Of a stretch of 26,172 bases of DNA, positions 7,011-15,122 are shown piece by piece. The position numbers and the translations under genes are program-made. Within the stretch, counting starts at the first letter, position 1, and each line of letters starts with the position of its first letter. This stretch comes from MED-G78 sp964343355 (GTDB taxonomy: Bacteria > Pseudomonadota > Gammaproteobacteria > Magnimaribacterales > D2472). Location of the stretch: assembly GCA_964343355.1 (NCBI GenBank), contig CAYFJC010000013.1, positions 1 through 26,172 on the forward strand, given 5' to 3'. The notes under the pieces were generated by a model that did not search any database, was not told where the DNA came from, and saw only the letters and a list, made by a program, of their open reading frames with translations.

Positions 7011-7563
7011 TAGTTTAAAAGAATATATAGAGGCTATAGATGCTCTGTTTTTAAAACTTGAACTTGCATATCACTATCAATTTTATAAAGTTTTTGGCTC
7101 CTCTGATGATAAATTAAACGAAGGTAAAAAATTATGGGCTGATAGTCTCAAAAGATATGATATTAAAACTATTAATAAAGCTTCTGAAGAAATTATTCAT
7201 GCACAGCCATATTTTCCAACTTTAACCGATATAGTAAAGCTCTGTGAAGAGCTTAAAAAAAACACTTCTCTCCCCACTACTGAAGAAGCTTTTATAGAAG
7301 CGCGGAAATCATTTTCTCCTAGAAAAAATTACAATTGGAGTCATCCTGTTATTTACTTTGCTGGAAAGAAAACTGGTTGGAATTTTTTAAATGAAAAGGA
7401 TGGAAGAGATATTTTTTATGAATTTAAAAAAAATTACAACGACCTCATCCATGCTGCAAACAACGGAAAAGTCTTTCAGATACCTCAAGAAGAAGTCAAT
7501 GAAAAGCTTCAACCTCTTGATCAAAAACTCTTTGAGAGTTTAAGAAAGAAACATAATATATAG
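6976..7563 (+). CDS. Lambda P-like replication protein (putative replicative helicase loader)
   Basis: I recognise this as a member of the phage lambda replication protein P family as carried on some gammaproteobacterial chromosomes. The helical N-terminus contains FLKLELAYHYQFYKVFG and a KKLWADSLKRYD segment, followed by QPYFPTLTDIVKLCEE. The C-terminal half has the marker block WSHPVIYFAGKKTGWNFL and then an FKKNYNDLIH helix. Lambda P binds DnaB and delivers it to the origin. I choose the GTG at 6976 (195 residues) because AGAGAGG sits at 6965-6971 just before it; an upstream ATG at 6910 would need a 101-base overlap with the DnaT-like gene. The chosen start still overlaps it by 35 bases. 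No integrase or other phage gene is nearby. DnaB loading here is inference. Confidence 0.7.
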   Translation: MTNPGQKNLNSNSLKEYIEAIDALFLKLELAYHYQFYKVFGSSDDKLNEGKKLWADSLKRYDIKTINKASEEIIHAQPYFPTLTDIVKLCEELKKNTSLPTTEEAFIEARKSFSPRKNYNWSHPVIYFAGKKTGWNFLNEKDGRDIFYEFKKNYNDLIHAANNGKVFQIPQEEVNEKLQPLDQKLFESLRKKHNI

Positions 7564-7571
7564 ATTAAAAC

Positions 7572-7591
7572 AATATTTCTTTTAAAATATT
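7572..7591. repeat. 7-base-pair inverted repeat upstream of the RND operon
   Basis: AATATTT at 7572-7578 and AAATATT at 7585-7591 are perfect reverse complements around a six-base spacer. The repeat covers the -35 region of the promoter just downstream and starts ten bases after the stop of the P-like gene. It is not followed by a T run, so it is a poor terminator; a repressor operator is possible. All-A/T arms make chance occurrence plausible. Confidence 0.3.
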
Positions 7592-7593
7592 CT

Positions 7594-7602
7594 TGGTATA
7601 AT
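7594..7602 (+). promoter_or_regulatory. Extended -10 promoter of the RND efflux operon
   Basis: TGG followed directly by a perfect TATAAT (7597-7602) makes a textbook extended -10 element, which can work without a good -35; the -35 position (7574-7579, TATTTC) is indeed poor. The start point would be about 7609, giving a leader of roughly 34 bases before the adaptor ATG. Confidence 0.55.
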
Positions 7603-7642
7603 CAGAATTGGCACTATCTATGTCACATTAATTGGAAATAAT

Positions 7643-8524
7643 ATGTCAAAAAATTTACGCATATCTTTATATATACTTTTACCACTAACTTTTTGGATGC
7701 TGTCTGGTTTATTTGTTGAAGAAAAAGTAATTGAAGAAGAGGAACTCTCAGGATTCGCAATGGTTGGTATCAAGCAAAGCCAAGCTAACTTTTATAACCC
7801 AGAAATTTCATTAAAAGCTACAGCGAGCTCAGAAAGACGTGTCAATGTTCGTGCTAAAACTTCAGGTGAAGTTGTTGCTATTGGAGCAAGACAAGGCGAA
7901 TTTATTAAAAAGGATTTTATTCTTTGCAGCCTTGGTGTGGTTGAATTAAATAGAACTGAGGTAAAGTCTCCTTTTGCTGGATATATAGAAAGCATAGTAA
8001 AACCAGGTAACTTTATTGAAAGAGGTCAGGTATGTGCAACCATTATTCAGCTAAATCCTATTATTTTTATTGCTGAGGTTCCTGAGGTAAGTATTGCAAA
8101 AGTTAAAGTTGGTCAGAATGTTGACATTAATCTAATAACAGGTCAAAAAGTTTCAGGGGTATTAAGTTTTGTCTCCAAGAGCGCTTCTCCAGCTACAAAA
8201 ACTTTTAGGGTGGAAGTTGAGATACAAAACGAGGATCGAATGATCAAGGATGGTTTGACTGCAGACTTTATTATTAAGACTGACAAGGTAAAAGCTCATG
8301 TAATTTCTCCATCTATATTAATTCTTGATGATGATGGAAAACTTGGAGTAAGAGTAACTAATGCTGAAAATATTGTTGAATTCTATGAAATAGAAATTGT
8401 CCAAGATTCATCTGAAGGCCTCAGAGCAACTGGAATACCTGAAGGAGCAAATATTATTGTTCAAGGACAAGGGTTTGTTGAAGAAGGTCAGTACGTAGAA
8501 ACTACAAGTGCAGGAGAATTATGA
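7643..8524 (+). CDS. RND efflux periplasmic adaptor (membrane fusion protein), hairpin-less
   Basis: A 293-residue HlyD/AcrA-family adaptor, short for the family (usually 350-400). Residues 7-24 form an N-terminal membrane anchor with no lipobox cysteine. The two lipoyl half-motifs are at about 67-97 (VRAKTSGEVVAIGARQGEFI) and 104-136 (TEVKSPFAGYIESIVKPGNF). In ordinary adaptors a coiled-coil hairpin of several tens of residues or more separates them; here only seven residues do. Beta-barrel (about 137-205) and membrane-proximal parts (about 215-290) follow. The gene overlaps the pump gene by four bases (ATGA), so the two proteins form one system. The ATG is preceded by GGAAATAAT, a weak ribosome site. 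Substrate unknown. Confidence 0.88.
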   Translation: MSKNLRISLYILLPLTFWMLSGLFVEEKVIEEEELSGFAMVGIKQSQANFYNPEISLKATASSERRVNVRAKTSGEVVAIGARQGEFIKKDFILCSLGVVELNRTEVKSPFAGYIESIVKPGNFIERGQVCATIIQLNPIIFIAEVPEVSIAKVKVGQNVDINLITGQKVSGVLSFVSKSASPATKTFRVEVEIQNEDRMIKDGLTADFIIKTDKVKAHVISPSILILDDDGKLGVRVTNAENIVEFYEIEIVQDSSEGLRATGIPEGANIIVQGQGFVEEGQYVETTSAGEL

Positions 8525-11500
8525 CAGGCATAATTGATTTTGCTTTATCCAAAGCAAAAACTACTTTAATGCTTGCTGTATTAATAATTGTAGCTGGGTC
8601 ATATGCTCGTCAAAATATACCTATAGCCGCATCTCCGAATATTCAGCTTCCATTTGTAAGTGTTGGTGTTTTTTTAGATGGAGCATCACCATCTGATGGC
8701 TCAAGATTAGTTGCTAAACCATTAGAAAACAGACTGAGAACGGTTCCAGGAGTAAAAACGATTACTGCAACTAGTAGTCTATCCAATATCAGAGTTTTTC
8801 TTGAATTTGAAGTTGGGTACGATATTGATAAAGCTTTAGTCGATACCAAGCAAGCTGTTGAAGAAGTCAAATTTAATTTACCTCAAGAAGCAGAAGACCC
8901 CCAGATTAATGAATATAGTAATGCTAATTTTCCTGTAATGAATTTAAGTATTATTGGCGCGAGCTCTCTTAGACAAAAAGTCTTTTTTGCAAGAGAGCTA
9001 AAAGATAGATTAGAAAAAATTGAAGAAGTTCTGGAGACTGAAGTTATAGGTTCTCCTGATGAAGTTCTTGAGGGTATTATTAATAAATCAAAAATGGAGG
9101 CCTATGGTGTAACTCTAACAGACCTCTATTATTCTGTTGCTAATAATAATGTAATTATTCCAGGTGGAAGACAGGATACTGGACTTGGTAGCTTTATGAT
9201 TGAAGTTCCAAGTGTCATTGAGACTGCTGAGGATGTTTATAGCATTCCAATTAAGGTAACAAAAGAAGCTGTTGTAACTCTTAGCGATATTGCTAGTATC
9301 CAAAGAACATTTAAAGATTTTAATTCATACGCAAGGGTAAATGGTGAAGATGCAGTTGCTATTGAGGTTATGCTTAGAGAAGGCGCGAATGCAATAGATG
9401 CTGCCAATAAAATTGCAATTGAATTAGATGAATTTAGAAAAATTTTACCTGAGAATTTAACAGTTGTTAAAACAAATGATGATACTGTATGGGCCAGTAT
9501 GATGGTATCAGAACTAAATGGTAATATTATTTCTGCAGTTGTATTAATCATGATACTTGTTGTTGCAAGTATGGGTTTTAGAGTTTCTATGCTCGTAGGC
9601 CTTTCAATACCCTTTTGTTTTTTATCAACTTATTTGATTTTGTACCTCTTAGGCTATGAAGTAAATTTCCTAGTAATGATGGGATTATTGCTTGGAATGG
9701 GGATGCTTATTGATGGCTCAATTGTAGTTACCGAGTATGCGGATAGAAAAATAAGTGAGGGCCTTTCAAGGCTAGAAGCTTACAGACTTGCTTCTAAAAG
9801 GATGTTTACACCCGTTCTAGCCTCTACAGGAACAACAATTGCTGCGTTTATTCCTTTAATTTTTTGGCCAGGTTTTACAGGCCAATTCATGAGATACCTA
9901 CCTATAACGGTAAGTATAGTTCTTGCTTCTTCTTTGTTCTATTCTCTTGTTTTAATACCGGTGTTAGGCTCATATTTTGGTCAAAGCTCATCTACCTTAA
10001 AATTAGGTAAAGATAGCGATCAAACGGGTGAACCGTTATTTGATAAAATAGCTGAATATTATGGAAAATTAACTAAGATTTTTGTAAAGAATCCTGGTGA
10101 AACTATTATTCTTACTCTTGCGGTCTTATTTACTATCGTAACTACTTATAATTTTTATGGAAAAGGTACTGTCTATTTTGCAATAGTTGATCCTGTAAAG
10201 GCAGAGATTACAGTTAGAGGAAGAGGTAATTTTTCTGCATTAGAGTCAAAACAAATAATCGAAGATGTCGAGGAAAGACTTCTACAGATTGATGAACTAC
10301 AAAGTGTCTTTTTACGATCTGGCTCTCCCTGGTGGGAGTCTGGGGGAGATAAGATTGGTAGTGGCTATGTTGAAGTAGTTGAACCTTCAGAAAGAGATAT
10401 TAGTGGGTTAGAGATAATGAGGCTCGTTACAGAAGTGACGCAAGGAATACCAGGAATTATTGTTGAAGCTGCAGCTGATATGGGTGGCCCTTCCTTTGAC
10501 TCACCTATTGAGCTAAATATTACTGGCAACATTGAATCTGAAGTCATTGCGGCGTCTTTAGTTGCTGAAGAGTTTATGCGAAATGATGTTAGAGGTTTAA
10601 CAAATATATTTTCTAGTCAGCCATATCCCTCAGTTGAATGGAATGTTGAAGTTGATAAACAAAAAGCTGCTCAATTAGGCGTTAAGGTTGGTGATGTTGG
10701 AGCTCTTGTCCAAATGCTAACTTCAGGCTTTAAGGTTGGTGAATTTAGGCCTGATGATTCAAAGGATGAAGTGGAAATAAGAGTTAGGTTTCCCGCAGAA
10801 GATAGAACCATAACTGGAATAAATAATTTAAATGTAACTACTAGGGATGGTCTAATTCCTGTTAGCTCATTTATTACACTTTCGCCAAGAGAAAATAGAT
10901 CTTCTGTTACTAGAAGAAATGGTGAATATGTTCAGTCGATTTCTGCATCAACTATTGATGAGTCTGCAGTAGCTGAAAAAGTTGCTGAAATGCAACAATG
11001 GATTGAGGCACAGAATTTTAGCAAGCAAGGTATTACTATGTCGTTTACCGGTATGCAGGAGGAAACTGAAGAAGTTAATGAATTTATGCTTCTTGCTGGT
11101 GCCACTGCTCTATTTATAATGCTTATATTACTTTTAACCCAGTTCAATAGTTTTTATCAATCATTACTAATACTATCAGCGGTATTTATGTCATTTGTGG
11201 GAGTCCTGCTAGGCTTATTAATATCTAATCGACCGTTTAGCTCAACCATGACTGGTATTTCAATAGTTACACTCGCAGGTATTGTTGTTAATAATAATAT
11301 TGTCTTAATAGATACTTTTAATAGGCTAAAATTTGAATCGCCAGAGACTGATAGGCTTGAGTTGATAAGAGCAACCTGTCAACAAAGGCTAAGGCCTATC
11401 TTGTTGACTTCCGCAACTACTATTTTTGGGCTTCTGCCCCTAGCAATGGGCTTAAGTCTTGATCTCATAGGCAGAGACTTATCGGTTGGAACTCGAGTAG

Positions 11501-11646
11501 TAGATTGGTGGCAAAATCTGGCTTTATCAATTGTATTTGGACTAGGCTTTAGTACCTTCTTAACTCTGATATTTACTCCTGCGGCACTAGCATTCCCGTA
11601 TAAAATTAGAGAGAAGTTTCATGAAAGATTTCCTGAAAAAGTCTAA
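8521..11646 (+). CDS. RND efflux pump, inner membrane permease (HAE1-like)
   Basis: A 1041-residue resistance-nodulation-division transporter of normal length, with the expected duplicated plan: a TM helix near the N-terminus, a large periplasmic loop, TM2-6 at roughly 335-490, TM7 at about 530-550, a second periplasmic loop, and TM8-12 at roughly 855-1025. It would export small hydrophobic or amphiphilic compounds by proton antiport. In the TM4 motif GMLIDGSIVVTEYADRK the first Asp of the AcrB DD pair is kept (Asp398) and the second is Gly399. In TM10 the AcrB lysine position is in the Asn924-Asn926 run. No outer-membrane channel gene is adjacent, so it must use one encoded elsewhere if the complex is tripartite. 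Substrate cannot be inferred. Confidence 0.93.
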   Translation: MTGIIDFALSKAKTTLMLAVLIIVAGSYARQNIPIAASPNIQLPFVSVGVFLDGASPSDGSRLVAKPLENRLRTVPGVKTITATSSLSNIRVFLEFEVGYDIDKALVDTKQAVEEVKFNLPQEAEDPQINEYSNANFPVMNLSIIGASSLRQKVFFARELKDRLEKIEEVLETEVIGSPDEVLEGIINKSKMEAYGVTLTDLYYSVANNNVIIPGGRQDTGLGSFMIEVPSVIETAEDVYSIPIKVTKEAVVTLSDIASIQRTFKDFNSYARVNGEDAVAIEVMLREGANAIDAANKIAIELDEFRKILPENLTVVKTNDDTVWASMMVSELNGNIISAVVLIMILVVASMGFRVSMLVGLSIPFCFLSTYLILYLLGYEVNFLVMMGLLLGMGMLIDGSIVVTEYADRKISEGLSRLEAYRLASKRMFTPVLASTGTTIAAFIPLIFWPGFTGQFMRYLPITVSIVLASSLFYSLVLIPVLGSYFGQSSSTLKLGKDSDQTGEPLFDKIAEYYGKLTKIFVKNPGETIILTLAVLFTIVTTYNFYGKGTVYFAIVDPVKAEITVRGRGNFSALESKQIIEDVEERLLQIDELQSVFLRSGSPWWESGGDKIGSGYVEVVEPSERDISGLEIMRLVTEVTQGIPGIIVEAAADMGGPSFDSPIELNITGNIESEVIAASLVAEEFMRNDVRGLTNIFSSQPYPSVEWNVEVDKQKAAQLGVKVGDVGALVQMLTSGFKVGEFRPDDSKDEVEIRVRFPAEDRTITGINNLNVTTRDGLIPVSSFITLSPRENRSSVTRRNGEYVQSISASTIDESAVAEKVAEMQQWIEAQNFSKQGITMSFTGMQEETEEVNEFMLLAGATALFIMLILLLTQFNSFYQSLLILSAVFMSFVGVLLGLLISNRPFSSTMTGISIVTLAGIVVNNNIVLIDTFNRLKFESPETDRLELIRATCQQRLRPILLTSATTIFGLLPLAMGLSLDLIGRDLSVGTRVVDWWQNLALSIVFGLGFSTFLTLIFTPAALAFPYKIREKFHERFPEKV

Positions 11647-11687
11647 GTCTAGATAATTTTTATAACAATACTAAGTTACAATTAGCT

Positions 11688-11912
11688 ATGGCAAATCCAA
11701 AAGATCAAATTGATTTCGAGTCTTCTTTAAAAAAATTAGAAGATATTGTTTCGAAACTTGAAAATAATGATATAAATTTAGAAGACTCAGTTCAGTCTTT
11801 TGAAGAGGGAATCAAGTTAGTAAAAGACTGTCAGAAACAACTTAGTGATGCTGAATTAAAGGTAAAAAAATTACTTGAAAATGGAAGTTCTACTGACTTA
11901 GAAGATAAATAA
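11688..11912 (+). CDS. xseB: Exodeoxyribonuclease VII small subunit XseB
   Basis: A 74-residue helical protein matching the XseB family: FESSLKKLEDIVSKLENNDINLEDSVQSFEEGIKLVKDC, with the standard spacing of the two helices. With XseA (not in this window) it forms exonuclease VII, which degrades single-stranded DNA in both directions. It lies 41 bases after the RND pump gene and one base before ispA. The xseB-ispA-dxs order is conserved in gammaproteobacteria, which confirms the call despite its small size. A TATAAC at 11661-11666 could serve as -10 but is unsupported otherwise. Confidence 0.93.
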   Translation: MANPKDQIDFESSLKKLEDIVSKLENNDINLEDSVQSFEEGIKLVKDCQKQLSDAELKVKKLLENGSSTDLEDK

Positions 11913-11913
11913 A

Positions 11914-12795
11914 GTGCCTATTAAGTTCTTAACTCGATCACGAGAACTTATTCACCATAAGCTATCAACCGTAATACCCTCTTCATCTTTAATTGATGAA
12001 GCTATGAGATATTCAGCCCTAAGTGATAGCAAGGTTATAAGGCCCGGCTTAGTAATAGCATCAGGAATGCTGAATGATAATTTAACTCATGAGAGTTTAG
12101 TCACTCTAGCAGCTGCAGTTGAGCTAATTCATACCTACTCATTAATTCATGATGACTTGCCTAGCATGGATGATGATGACATGCGCAGAGGGAAAGCATC
12201 TAGCCATATAAAATTTGGGGAAGCTAACGCAATTCTTGCAGGAGATGCTCTCCATGATCTAGCTTTTGAACTCATTACCTCTGATGAAGATATGAGTGAT
12301 TCAGCTAAAGTTAAAGCAGTGAATATTCTTGCAAAAGCTTCAGGCTCTTCTGGGATGGTTCTTGGTCAGCATTTAGATATTGAATCTGAAAAACTAGCTT
12401 CAAATATTACTCTAGAGCAGATAGAAGCAATTCACTCTTTAAAAACTGGAAAATTGATACAAGCATCTATTCTTATGGGTCAATTAGAGTCATCTATCTC
12501 TCAGGAGAAACAAGAAATGCTTTCTGATTTTGGAAGCAAGATTGGTTTAGCCTTTCAGATTTATGATGATATTTTAGATGAAACTGGTGAGTCTTTGGTT
12601 TTAGGAAAATCTGCTAAATCTGATTTAAAAAATAATAAACAAACCTATGTTAAGGTTATGGGATTAGATCAATCTTCATTGATAGCAAATAAATTAGCTA
12701 CAGAATCAATTAATATTTTAGAAAATATGGGGCTAAATCATAAGATTGAAACGCTTAAATCTCTCTGTGAATATATGGTGAATAGGAAAAGATAA
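11914..12795 (+). CDS. ispA: Polyprenyl (farnesyl/geranyl) diphosphate synthase IspA
   Basis: A 293-residue short-chain trans-prenyltransferase that adds isopentenyl diphosphate to dimethylallyl and geranyl diphosphate to make farnesyl diphosphate, precursor of quinone and undecaprenyl chains. The first aspartate-rich motif is at residues 80-86 (DDLPSMD), followed by the arginine pair 91-92; the second, YDDILD, is at 217-222. The usual GGKR(L)RP segment reads SDSKVIRP at 37-44: the lysine and final arginine are kept but the glycines are replaced. The start is GTG at 11914, one base after the xseB stop. Next comes dxs after one base, so two steps of the isoprenoid pathway are co-transcribed. 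Confidence 0.93.
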   Translation: MPIKFLTRSRELIHHKLSTVIPSSSLIDEAMRYSALSDSKVIRPGLVIASGMLNDNLTHESLVTLAAAVELIHTYSLIHDDLPSMDDDDMRRGKASSHIKFGEANAILAGDALHDLAFELITSDEDMSDSAKVKAVNILAKASGSSGMVLGQHLDIESEKLASNITLEQIEAIHSLKTGKLIQASILMGQLESSISQEKQEMLSDFGSKIGLAFQIYDDILDETGESLVLGKSAKSDLKNNKQTYVKVMGLDQSSLIANKLATESINILENMGLNHKIETLKSLCEYMVNRKR

Positions 12796-12796
12796 A

Positions 12797-14677
12797 TTGA
12801 AAATTTATAATCAAATCCCTGAATCAAGACCATTAACACCTCTCTTGGATACAGTAAATTTTCCAAGTGATTTAAGATCCTTTTCATCTCATGAACTAAA
12901 GCAATTAGCTGATGAATTACGGGAGTTTTTATTATATTCAGTAGGTATTTCAGGAGGTCATTTGGGAAGTGGTCTGGGTGTTATAGAGCTTACAATTGTT
13001 TTGCATTATCTTTTTAATACGCCTGAAGATAATCTAATCTGGGATGTTGGCCATCAGGCATATCCTCATAAAATTCTTACTGGTAGAAAAGAAAATATAG
13101 ATAAAGTTAGACAAAAAGATGGTTTATCTCCATTCCCTGCTAGGACTGAAAGTGAATATGATGCATTTGGGGTTGGACATTCAAGCACTTCTCTTGGTGC
13201 AGCGCTTGGAATGGCTCTGGCTAACAAAGATTCCTTAAAAAATAAACATACTATTGCGGTAATTGGTGATGGAGCAATGACTGCTGGAATGGCTTTTGAG
13301 GCTCTGAGTCATGCTGGTCATGAAAAACCAAATTTACTCTTTATTCTTAATGATAATGACATGTCAATATCAGAAAATGTTGGTGGGCTCTCAAACTATT
13401 TTTCAAGAATTTGGGCATCTAAACTCTATAAAGGTATAAGAAAAAGTGGATCTAGTTTTCTTAAAAATCTTCCTCAGGCTCATCATCTTGCTAGAAAAGT
13501 TGAAACACAAATGAAGGCAATGGTTGCTCCTGGAATGATATTTGAAGAGCTTGGATTAAATTATATTGGTCCAATTGATGGGCATAATATTGATGAACTT
13601 TTAGAGGTTATAGGCAATCTAAAGGAATTTGAAGGCCCTCAATTTCTTCATATTATCACTAAAAAAGGTGCTGGACTTGATGCTGCCGAGGATGACAGAA
13701 TTGGTTTTCATGCAATTACTAAAATAAAACCCAAGGATTCTAATAAAAGCAAAACACCCAAATATCAAGATATTTTTAGTGATTGGATTGTTGATAAAGC
13801 AAGGGTTGATGAAAAATTAATAGCTATAACTCCAGCTATGAGAGAAGGTTCTGGTTTAGTTAATTTTAGTAAAGAATTTCCTGAACGCTACTATGATGTA
13901 GCTATCGCTGAGCAACATGCTGTTACTCTTGCTGCTGGTTTTGCTTGCGAAGGTAAAAAGCCAGTAGTTGCTATATATTCAACTTTTCTACAAAGAGCTT
14001 ATGATCAATTAATTCATGATGTAGCCTTACAAAATCTTGATGTCACTTTCGCCCTAGATAGAGCTGGGCTGGTAGGCGAAGATGGTCCAACTCATTCTGG
14101 AAATTATGATATAGCTTATTTAAGGTGTATTCCAAATATTCTTATAATGACTCCAGCTAATGAGTATGAGACAAGAATGATGCTAACTTCAGCATATGAG
14201 TATAAAGGCCCAGCATCGGTAAGATACCCTCGAGGGTCTGGTCCTAATGTTCAAGTAAACTCTGGGTTAGAAGTTCTTGAGATAGGTAAAGCAAATATGA
14301 TTAGAGAGGGTTCGAGTAAAGTAATTTTTTTAAACTTTGGATCTTTGCTTCATGAGGCTATAGAAGTTTCTGAGAAATTAGATTTAACCTTAATCGACAT
14401 GAGGTTTGTTAAACCTCTAGATAAAGATATTTTAAGAAAATATTTACCTAGTGCTGAGTTGTTTGTTTCTCTAGAAGACGGCTCTATTGCAGGAGGAGCA
14501 GGAAGCAGCGTTCAAGAGTTTTGTTCTGAAGAAAATATTCTTATTCAATCAAAATTACTGGGTATTCCAGATAAATTCATCGAACATGCCTCTAGAGATG
14601 AGATGATTGAAGAGGTTGGATTAACTGCTAGACAAATAGAAGAATCATTACGCCAATTGATAGAAGTGCTGCAATAA
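12797..14677 (+). CDS. dxs: 1-deoxy-D-xylulose-5-phosphate synthase Dxs
   Basis: A 626-residue thiamine-diphosphate enzyme condensing pyruvate and glyceraldehyde 3-phosphate, the first step of the MEP isoprenoid pathway. It has His55 in ISGGHLGSGLG, HSSTSLGAALG around 128-137, the TPP/Mg motif GDGAMTAG at 157-164 with NDNDMSIS at 185-192, and the activating Glu372 in AEQH of the second transketolase domain. C-terminal transketolase domain runs to the end. The start codon is TTG at 12797, with AGGA about ten bases upstream inside ispA. The last 50 bases overlap the 3' end of pgpA on the other strand. Dxs depends on thiamine diphosphate, and thiL is encoded close by on the opposite strand. Confidence 0.97.
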   Translation: MKIYNQIPESRPLTPLLDTVNFPSDLRSFSSHELKQLADELREFLLYSVGISGGHLGSGLGVIELTIVLHYLFNTPEDNLIWDVGHQAYPHKILTGRKENIDKVRQKDGLSPFPARTESEYDAFGVGHSSTSLGAALGMALANKDSLKNKHTIAVIGDGAMTAGMAFEALSHAGHEKPNLLFILNDNDMSISENVGGLSNYFSRIWASKLYKGIRKSGSSFLKNLPQAHHLARKVETQMKAMVAPGMIFEELGLNYIGPIDGHNIDELLEVIGNLKEFEGPQFLHIITKKGAGLDAAEDDRIGFHAITKIKPKDSNKSKTPKYQDIFSDWIVDKARVDEKLIAITPAMREGSGLVNFSKEFPERYYDVAIAEQHAVTLAAGFACEGKKPVVAIYSTFLQRAYDQLIHDVALQNLDVTFALDRAGLVGEDGPTHSGNYDIAYLRCIPNILIMTPANEYETRMMLTSAYEYKGPASVRYPRGSGPNVQVNSGLEVLEIGKANMIREGSSKVIFLNFGSLLHEAIEVSEKLDLTLIDMRFVKPLDKDILRKYLPSAELFVSLEDGSIAGGAGSSVQEFCSEENILIQSKLLGIPDKFIEHASRDEMIEEVGLTARQIEESLRQLIEVLQ

Positions 14678-15116
14678 TTCCAGCTACAATATCATCCAAT
14701 ACTATACCAAGGCCACCTTTCATATTTTTATCTATATATGATATTGGGAATGGTTTTAGAATATCAAATACTCTAAAAAGACAAAAAGCTAATAAAACAA
14801 ATGTAATCCTCTCATCCTGAGTGTTATAAAAAATTGCAGGATATAAAGCAACCCACATTCCTGCCAGCTCATCAATTACTATAGACTTATGATCTTTTTC
14901 AATTAATTCATCTGAAGCTTTTTCACATATCCATATTGAAAAAATAATGACTGCAACTATAAGAATCTCAATTCTAGTAACGTAATGAGATAGAAAAATA
15001 AATAAGAAACATGCAATTAAGGAGCCCCATGTTCCTGGTGCAAATGGTAACTTGCCAACCCCTGCCAAAGTAGCAATAAAGTGAATAGGATTTTTAAGAT
15101 CTGGAAAATTTTTCAT
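14628..15116 (-). CDS. pgpA: Phosphatidylglycerophosphatase A PgpA
   Basis: A 162-residue inner-membrane enzyme that dephosphorylates phosphatidylglycerophosphate to phosphatidylglycerol. It has the PgpA signatures FIATLAGVGKLPFAPGTWGSL near the N-terminus (about 12-32), IVIDELAGMW around residue 80-90, FRVFDILKPFPI and the closing GGLGIVLDDIVAGIIAAL, with several hydrophobic helices between. Length is a little under E. coli PgpA (about 172). It follows thiL by six bases. Its last 50 bases run antisense through the end of dxs; both proteins reach their normal family ends, so the overlap appears genuine and not an annotation error. Confidence 0.95.
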   Translation of the reverse strand: MKNFPDLKNPIHFIATLAGVGKLPFAPGTWGSLIACFLFIFLSHYVTRIEILIVAVIIFSIWICEKASDELIEKDHKSIVIDELAGMWVALYPAIFYNTQDERITFVLLAFCLFRVFDILKPFPISYIDKNMKGGLGIVLDDIVAGIIAALLSIGVMILLFV

Positions 15117-15122
15117 TATTAT

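Noticed and set aside
6204..7563. Remnant prophage around the DnaT-like and P-like genes
   Set aside because: No integrase, repressor, attachment repeats or structural genes; base composition looks like the neighbours. Domesticated genes are the better reading.
9237..9551. Open frame of 104 codons on the minus strand inside the RND pump gene
   Set aside because: It is entirely antisense to a well-conserved gene, has no ribosome site and reads as low-complexity hydrophobic sequence; a shadow frame.
11641..11687. TCTAAGTCTAGA repeat-like sequence after the RND pump, possible terminator
   Set aside because: No stem of useful length and no hairpin directly before the T run; xseB may simply be read through or use a weak local promoter.
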